Positions 60,401 to 64,000 of a stretch of 64,000 nucleotides of DNA are shown piece after piece. The notes below the pieces were generated by a model. That model had not been told where the DNA came from and did not search any database. It saw only the letters and a list, made by a program, of their open reading frames with translations. How positions within the stretch are numbered: the first letter of the stretch is position 1; each line of letters opens with the position of its first letter. Source of the DNA: Maylandia zebra (taxonomy: Eukaryota; Chordata; Actinopteri; Cichliformes; Cichlidae). The stretch is from positions 4,634,509-4,698,508 of the forward strand of contig NC_135182.1 of the NCBI RefSeq assembly GCF_041146795.1, written 5' to 3'. The position numbers and the translations under genes are program-made.

Positions 60401-63400
60401 GGCAACGGGTATATACAGAGCAGAGCCTACAATTTAACATAGTTGGCCGAGAAATATGAATGAGCGCCACTGTGGACGAGAGAGGAGAAAAGATCCTGTC
60501 ATCATTTCCCAACTTGAATTTTCTTAACATTTAAATTTTAAATTGAATTATTCGTGTCAACGGCTGGAAGGGCGGTTTGTTTGAGGAGCGGACAGAAAAG
60601 CAGACGACCGAGAGACAGGATGACAGGATTTAACAAAAAGCAAGCGTTTGTTCAGGCTGATAACTAAACACAAAAGCAAAAGGCAGAGGCAAAAACTAAA
60701 CGTTACGTTGAACTGGAAAAACTAAAACTACGCATGAAAACCATAACATGAACATAAGGATGAGGATGAAGAAAAACCAACACTTGAGAAACATGAAATC
60801 CATAGACATGACGGAAAGAAAGCAAACGACCTGACAATGAACAAAGGCAGACAGAGGACTTAAATACACAGCAGGGTAATGAGGGAAGCGGAAACACAGC
60901 TGACACAAATGAACATGACACCACAGGGGAAGCAAAACTAGACACACTGAACATGGAACACAAGACCTTCAAAATAAAACAGGAAACATGACTTAAACAC
61001 CTGGACCAGACAACATGGAAACAAACGTAAGTAAACATACAGTCAATGCTATAAATGAATTAATACTAAATAATAGAAAACTAAAACATACCAACACAAA
61101 GAATTCACAGAAAATCCATAATCTCAAAAATGCTGGGTCATAGACCGAGCCCCCTGACGATTCAGCTATAACGTAAGTGGGACAAGCTGTCATCTGCAGC
61201 AGGCAGTTTAATTAAAAATGAATCATGGACCTTTGATAATAGGACAACCTATTTTGATCATTTGCAGTGGAAAAGATGTCGAGATTCAAATTCAAATTTT
61301 TAGACGTTTTAAAAAGTTCATTATCGTTTAATGACTGTATTTCAGCGTGTGCGCACATTTAACATGTTGTCAGAACATGTTCAAGTTCTCTGAAACTCTG
61401 TAAACTACTCTTAGTCCCACTGCACAACCTGAAAGCCATTTACGGCTCATCTTTACAATCTTGACATCATCTCCAACACGATGCCAATGTTGTCATACAT
61501 TTTTCCATCAGTGTGACAGATTACAACACAACAGCAAATGATTCTTCAGTGACGAGTGTTTTTTGTGACTAAACCATCATAGTTTTATTTAAACAGTTAT
61601 TATCACAGGAATGGACGTGAAATATTTAACTGGACATTTCAGGGAACTGGCGAACACATAGACATTTATGCATTTCCATACGTGCTATAATATCAGCTGT
61701 CGGTCAGCTGGTTCAGGTGCAACAGAAGAGGAAGAGTCAGAGAGAAATGATCCATTTAAATGAAATCTCTTTATGGAAGAGAAACCCCAGAGTTGCCATC
61801 ATCTTGTGGTTGTGGAGTTAGACGTGTCTGCTCGATCACATTAAATAAACACACTAAGCAGACAAGTCCGCTTAGCAGTTTGGTGCACCTGGTTCACACT
61901 GAGGTCAGTTAGTAAAGAAAGGCAAAAATACAAATGCAGAAATTCAGATTAAGCTGTTTTATTGTGGGACTCGGTAACAGGAGATTAATACATCGGCACC
62001 ATAGGTACATCATAACCACAGATCATTCTAAAAACCTACGCAGAACAGAATAAATCTTTATTGTCACTTTTACAAGAACAATGATAGACAGTTAGGCTAG
62101 GTAGATTTTTATATTAAAATTCATATTTTATTTATTAAAATTCCATTAGAATAAGTTAAAGAGGTAGTGCAAATTGAGTAAGATGGTTGCATTATAATAA
62201 ATATGGTTTATAAACACAGTGGAAATGTTAACAGCACAGTTAACCTTCAATTAAGGTGGAGGTAGGGCATCTTTGACAGCCTGTGGGTAGAAACTTTTAT
62301 TGAGTCTGGGGGGGGGTGAATCTGCATGCCAATAATAATCACATTAACGTCAGAATTAGGAATTATATTATTAATAGCCTAAGTGTAAGGAATCACAGAT
62401 GTCCGCAAATTCCTGGAGATTGCAAAAACTTGAAATTCTCAAGCGAAAATTTACAAAGAAGTGGAATATGTTTGAATAAAAACAAAAGCAAAAAGAGCGA
62501 CCCAGGATTTGTTTCCATCATGGCTGCCACAACCACAAGCCAGTGAACACATAATGCACCAGCACTCAGTGGGTTAGGTCGTTGGCTCTACAAAGATTCA
62601 CCACAGAAGTCTAAATCAGCTGTAAGAAGCTGAAGGATTACACAGACTCTCTATGAACGCTAATCTCCATTAATATTTATACAAGTTTCTAAAGAATTTC
62701 CTTGAGTCTAAATTGAAAATATGGCATAAATTACAAATAGCAGGTGTTGATGTTTTTTAATCTTTCAGGTAGAAGATCACATAACAAAAAACGAAGAAGG
62801 GAATCCATTATTGAGGTAAAACCTTTTTTACCTCGAGGCTGTTGCTAAGCTTTTGTGCTTAAGCTGTAAAGCATCTGAATCTGCTTTAAAATATAGGTCA
62901 ACCTGGAATAATGAGGTTTGCTCACGAGTTCTCCTGGTTCATATTTAACAGGTTCCTCAACACACAGCCGGAGGCCTTAAACGTAACGGTGGGAGATAAT
63001 AATTTCTACATGTCCTCTGGGTACAATGTGACTCATAACAAGACCGTGCAGCGGGGCGAGTAAGTTGGACTTTTGGGAAGTGGTGGTCAAAACTGGAAGG
63101 AAAAGCCCTAATGCCAAATATCTGCTAAGCTTTTCCCAACCTCACAAAAAAGCAAAACAAGAGACATCACTTTTTTCATAATTCCATGTCCAAAGAGATC
63201 ATAATGTTGAAGCTGTGATTTTTTTTGTTTTGTTTAAAGCAACAAACAGTGTTAATATCAACGTATATCTTGTTAGTTAAATCATGCTGTTTGATTTTTT
63301 TCCTCTAAATCACGTACCTCTTCTGCCCTCTGGACAGATACACTGATGTCACCTGCATTTCAAACTCAGGAAAGACCTCTAAACTTAACCTGGGCCTGCT

Positions 63401-63659
63401 GGACTTTGGCGCGTGTTACACTGTCATTCTCACAGAGGTCAGGATGCTTTCTAACAACTTCATTTAGTCATCACAGATCATAGCAGTTTTACAGCCCTTC
63501 TGTGTCCCTTCTCAGGAGGCGGGTAAAATTGTGCCTCACAAGATCGAGGATGTGAAAGCCAACAATGTGCACATTGCCTATCAGATCCCACAGTACATCC
63601 TCATCACTGCTGGAGAGGTCATGTTCTCCATCACTGGCCTGGAGTTCTCCTACTCACAG
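45421..63659 (+). CDS. slc15a2: Proton-coupled oligopeptide transporter PEPT2 (SLC15A2), 20 coding exons present, 3' end outside window
   Basis: High-affinity uptake of di- and tripeptides with protons at the plasma membrane. Exons: 45421-45429, 46978-47065, 48235-48376, 48773-48865, 49233-49332, 49760-49850, 49932-50009, 50958-51040, 51217-51300, 51408-51497, 53709-53753, 54040-54075, 56656-56744, 58454-58535, 58878-59003, 59957-60118, 62769-62815, 62952-63059, 63338-63437, 63516-63659; all GT-AG and frame-consistent (599 codons). ExxER lies at 21-25 (EFCER); His55 matches the conserved TM2 histidine in [33 protein letters not shown] is the PTR2 signature; [20 protein letters not shown] is TM7. 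The extracellular loop has N-glycosylation sites (NFS, NVT, NVT, NKT). [16 protein letters not shown] and [15 protein letters not shown] favour PEPT2 over PEPT1. The last helices and tail (about 120 residues) are beyond the edge. Exon 1 encodes only MGK, so the N-terminus is some 30 residues shorter than in mammals. Confidence 0.95.
51830..52545. mobile_element. Composite repeat in slc15a2 intron 10, including an L2 3' tail
   Basis: Contains an L2 tail on the minus strand at about 52145-52275 (AACAGTGGGAAGGAAAAACT, TTTTAACAGGAAGAGACCTC). The surrounding A-rich sequence, from GTGAACCACTTTTGCGG near 51829 to CCATGACAGTAGG near 52494-52506, looks like an older dispersed repeat of unknown class. 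Confidence 0.5.
52535..52690. mobile_element. Truncated hAT, same family as 24143-24367
   Basis: Starts CAGGGGTGGAGAACTCCA (compare the reverse of the nested copy, CAGGGGTGGGCAATTCCA). It shares TGTCCTGCAGGTTTTAGATC, TCACATGATTAGTTC and CCAGGCCTCTGGAGAACATC in the same order, then breaks off after TTTAAATCAGCTGTG near 52690. No second end, no TSD. Confidence 0.8.
52945..53195 (-). mobile_element. L2-type LINE 3' tail, slc15a2 intron 10
   Basis: Minus-strand copy: + strand starts CAATTCGGTTTTATTTATAT, then TCACAACAACAGTCGCC, the GTGACAGTGGGAAGGAAAAA block and GACCGGTTGGGGATGAGGGG. Diverged from the 42391-43051 copy. Confidence 0.8.
54505..55480 (+). mobile_element. Degraded Tc1-like element, slc15a2 intron 12
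   Basis: Begins near CAGTCCCCTGAAAAACTAAG (54507) and runs to TTATTTTCACATGAATGTAT near 55444-55463. Frame remnants include [15 protein letters not shown] (the Tc1 W..V.W start of the DDE domain), [11 protein letters not shown] (Tc1 GGG..M.WGCF) and later NPIEM near 55198. Related to 10738-11340. Many stops; inactive. Confidence 0.65.
57650..57960 (-). mobile_element. Tc1/mariner transposase fragment, slc15a2 intron 13
   Basis: The sequence from ACAAAGTTGGCAGCATTAAAC (57679) through CACACCATAATCCTCCCTCC to CTCCAAAGTCCAGTGGCGGC matches, on the minus strand, the middle of a fish mariner-type transposase frame ([26 protein letters not shown] and [14 protein letters not shown] residues). Ends missing; internal deletion likely. 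Confidence 0.5.
58190..58300 (-). mobile_element. L2-type LINE 3' tail remnant, slc15a2 intron 13
   Basis: CCCAACAATCAGATGATCCCC, AGGAGTTGGTGACAATAGGA and AACTCCCTTTTAACATTAGG correspond to the L2 tail blocks but with many changes; an old copy. Confidence 0.6.
59239..59890 (-). mobile_element. RTE-type LINE, 5'-truncated, 622 bp, slc15a2 intron 15
   Basis: The body 59254-59875 is flanked by a perfect 15-bp TSD AGATTTCATAACTTC (59239-59253 and 59876-59890). On the minus strand an unbroken 192-codon frame (59858-59280) encodes the end of an RTE-type polyprotein: [66 protein letters not shown]. The 3' tail is a short (ATGG)n, seen on the + strand as CCATCCATCCAT. Open frame plus perfect TSD indicate a recent insertion; it lies wholly within the intron. 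Confidence 0.93.
60119..62768. other. slc15a2 intron 16, repeat-rich
   Basis: The longest intron of the gene seen here (2650 bp). An A-rich block at about 60600-61180 looks like a dispersed fish repeat of unknown class. A LINE-like 3' end on the minus strand starts at about 62044 (AGAATAAATCTTTATTGTCA) and fades by 62310 after a G9 run. No exon, RNA gene or intact transposon found. Confidence 0.45.
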
Positions 63660-63930
63660 GTGAAGTGATACACGCTACCTATCAGGATTACCTGTACTCG
63701 TTCCACTGAAAATCTTTGTTTGGAATATTAAACACTGAAAGCTTTTTGGCTTCAAAGAAAAAGGTTTTCAAGGACAGTAGCTTCCAACCAGGAAAATTCT
63801 CCAAACTGGAATACATCTGGTTGGAAAAAAGGGAAAATTGTCTTACAACACTTTTGTCCATATTAGCAAACACAGGAAGCTTTATACTTATACTTAGCTT
63901 TAAACTGTAGCACTTAGATGTATTAGCCCA

Positions 63931-64000
63931 GCGGTCCCCAACCCCCGGGCCACGGACCAGTCGTTTGGTACCGGGCCGTGAGAGTTGAGGTTCGGGTGTG
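63931..64000. mobile_element. Start of a hAT-like element, cut by the window edge
   Basis: CAGCGGTCCCCAACCCCCGG, then CCACGGACC and GGTACCGGGCCGTG are the known 5' end of a hAT-derived repeat found in fishes and other vertebrates. The rest is outside the window; it lies in the slc15a2 intron after exon 20. Confidence 0.7.

Noticed and set aside
1..64000. CRISPR arrays, operons, rRNA or tRNA genes
   Set aside because: The window is vertebrate nuclear DNA; no spaced direct repeats, no cloverleaf with A and B boxes and no rRNA stretches were seen.

Overview
The window reads as nuclear DNA of a ray-finned fish. It holds three multi-exon vertebrate genes with GT-AG introns, set among many fish-type transposons (Tc1/mariner, hAT, piggyBac, PIF/Harbinger, L2, RTE, Penelope-like) and long microsatellites. 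The L2 3' tails and hAT families look like those of percomorphs, plausibly a cichlid; that lineage call is inference.

All three genes lie on the + strand: eaf2 (6 coding exons, 13636-19302, 259 aa, complete), a mitochondrial P450 of the CYP27A group (9 coding exons, 26989-35843, 542 aa, complete), and slc15a2/PEPT2 (20 coding exons from 45421 to 63659, 599 codons, cut by the right edge). I derived every exon boundary by hand; the reading frame closes across all introns in all three genes. They do not form a pathway: EAF2 is a transcription-elongation cofactor, CYP27A a sterol/vitamin hydroxylase, PEPT2 a proton-coupled di/tripeptide transporter. EAF2 and SLC15A2 are also neighbours in mammals, so this is a conserved synteny block with a CYP27A gene between them.

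Layout. 1-13.4 kb: gene-free, with a dense transposon graveyard (Tc1 fragment, Penelope-like element with inverted ends, an 8-bp-TSD hAT, a HARBI1-like relic, and three abutting Tc1 elements, one with a full 340-aa transposase ORF that lacks its first catalytic Asp). 13.4-20.6 kb: eaf2, with a separate non-autonomous hAT in each of introns 3, 4 and 5. 20.6-26.9 kb: intergenic, with a Tc1 element broken by a younger hAT. 27-36.2 kb: CYP27A, with a Harbinger-like element in intron 3. 36.2-45 kb: intergenic, with an L2 LINE split by a piggyBac copy, a second Penelope-like fragment, a (CA)n tract and a 32-nt C-run close to the slc15a2 TATA box. 45.4-64 kb: slc15a2, with an RTE insertion carrying a perfect 15-bp TSD in intron 15.

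I found no undescribed gene system. The most interesting signals are the hammerhead-ribozyme-like cores in both Penelope-like elements, the natural D153Y change in an otherwise open Tc1 transposase, and the nested insertions whose exact target-site duplications allow relative dating.
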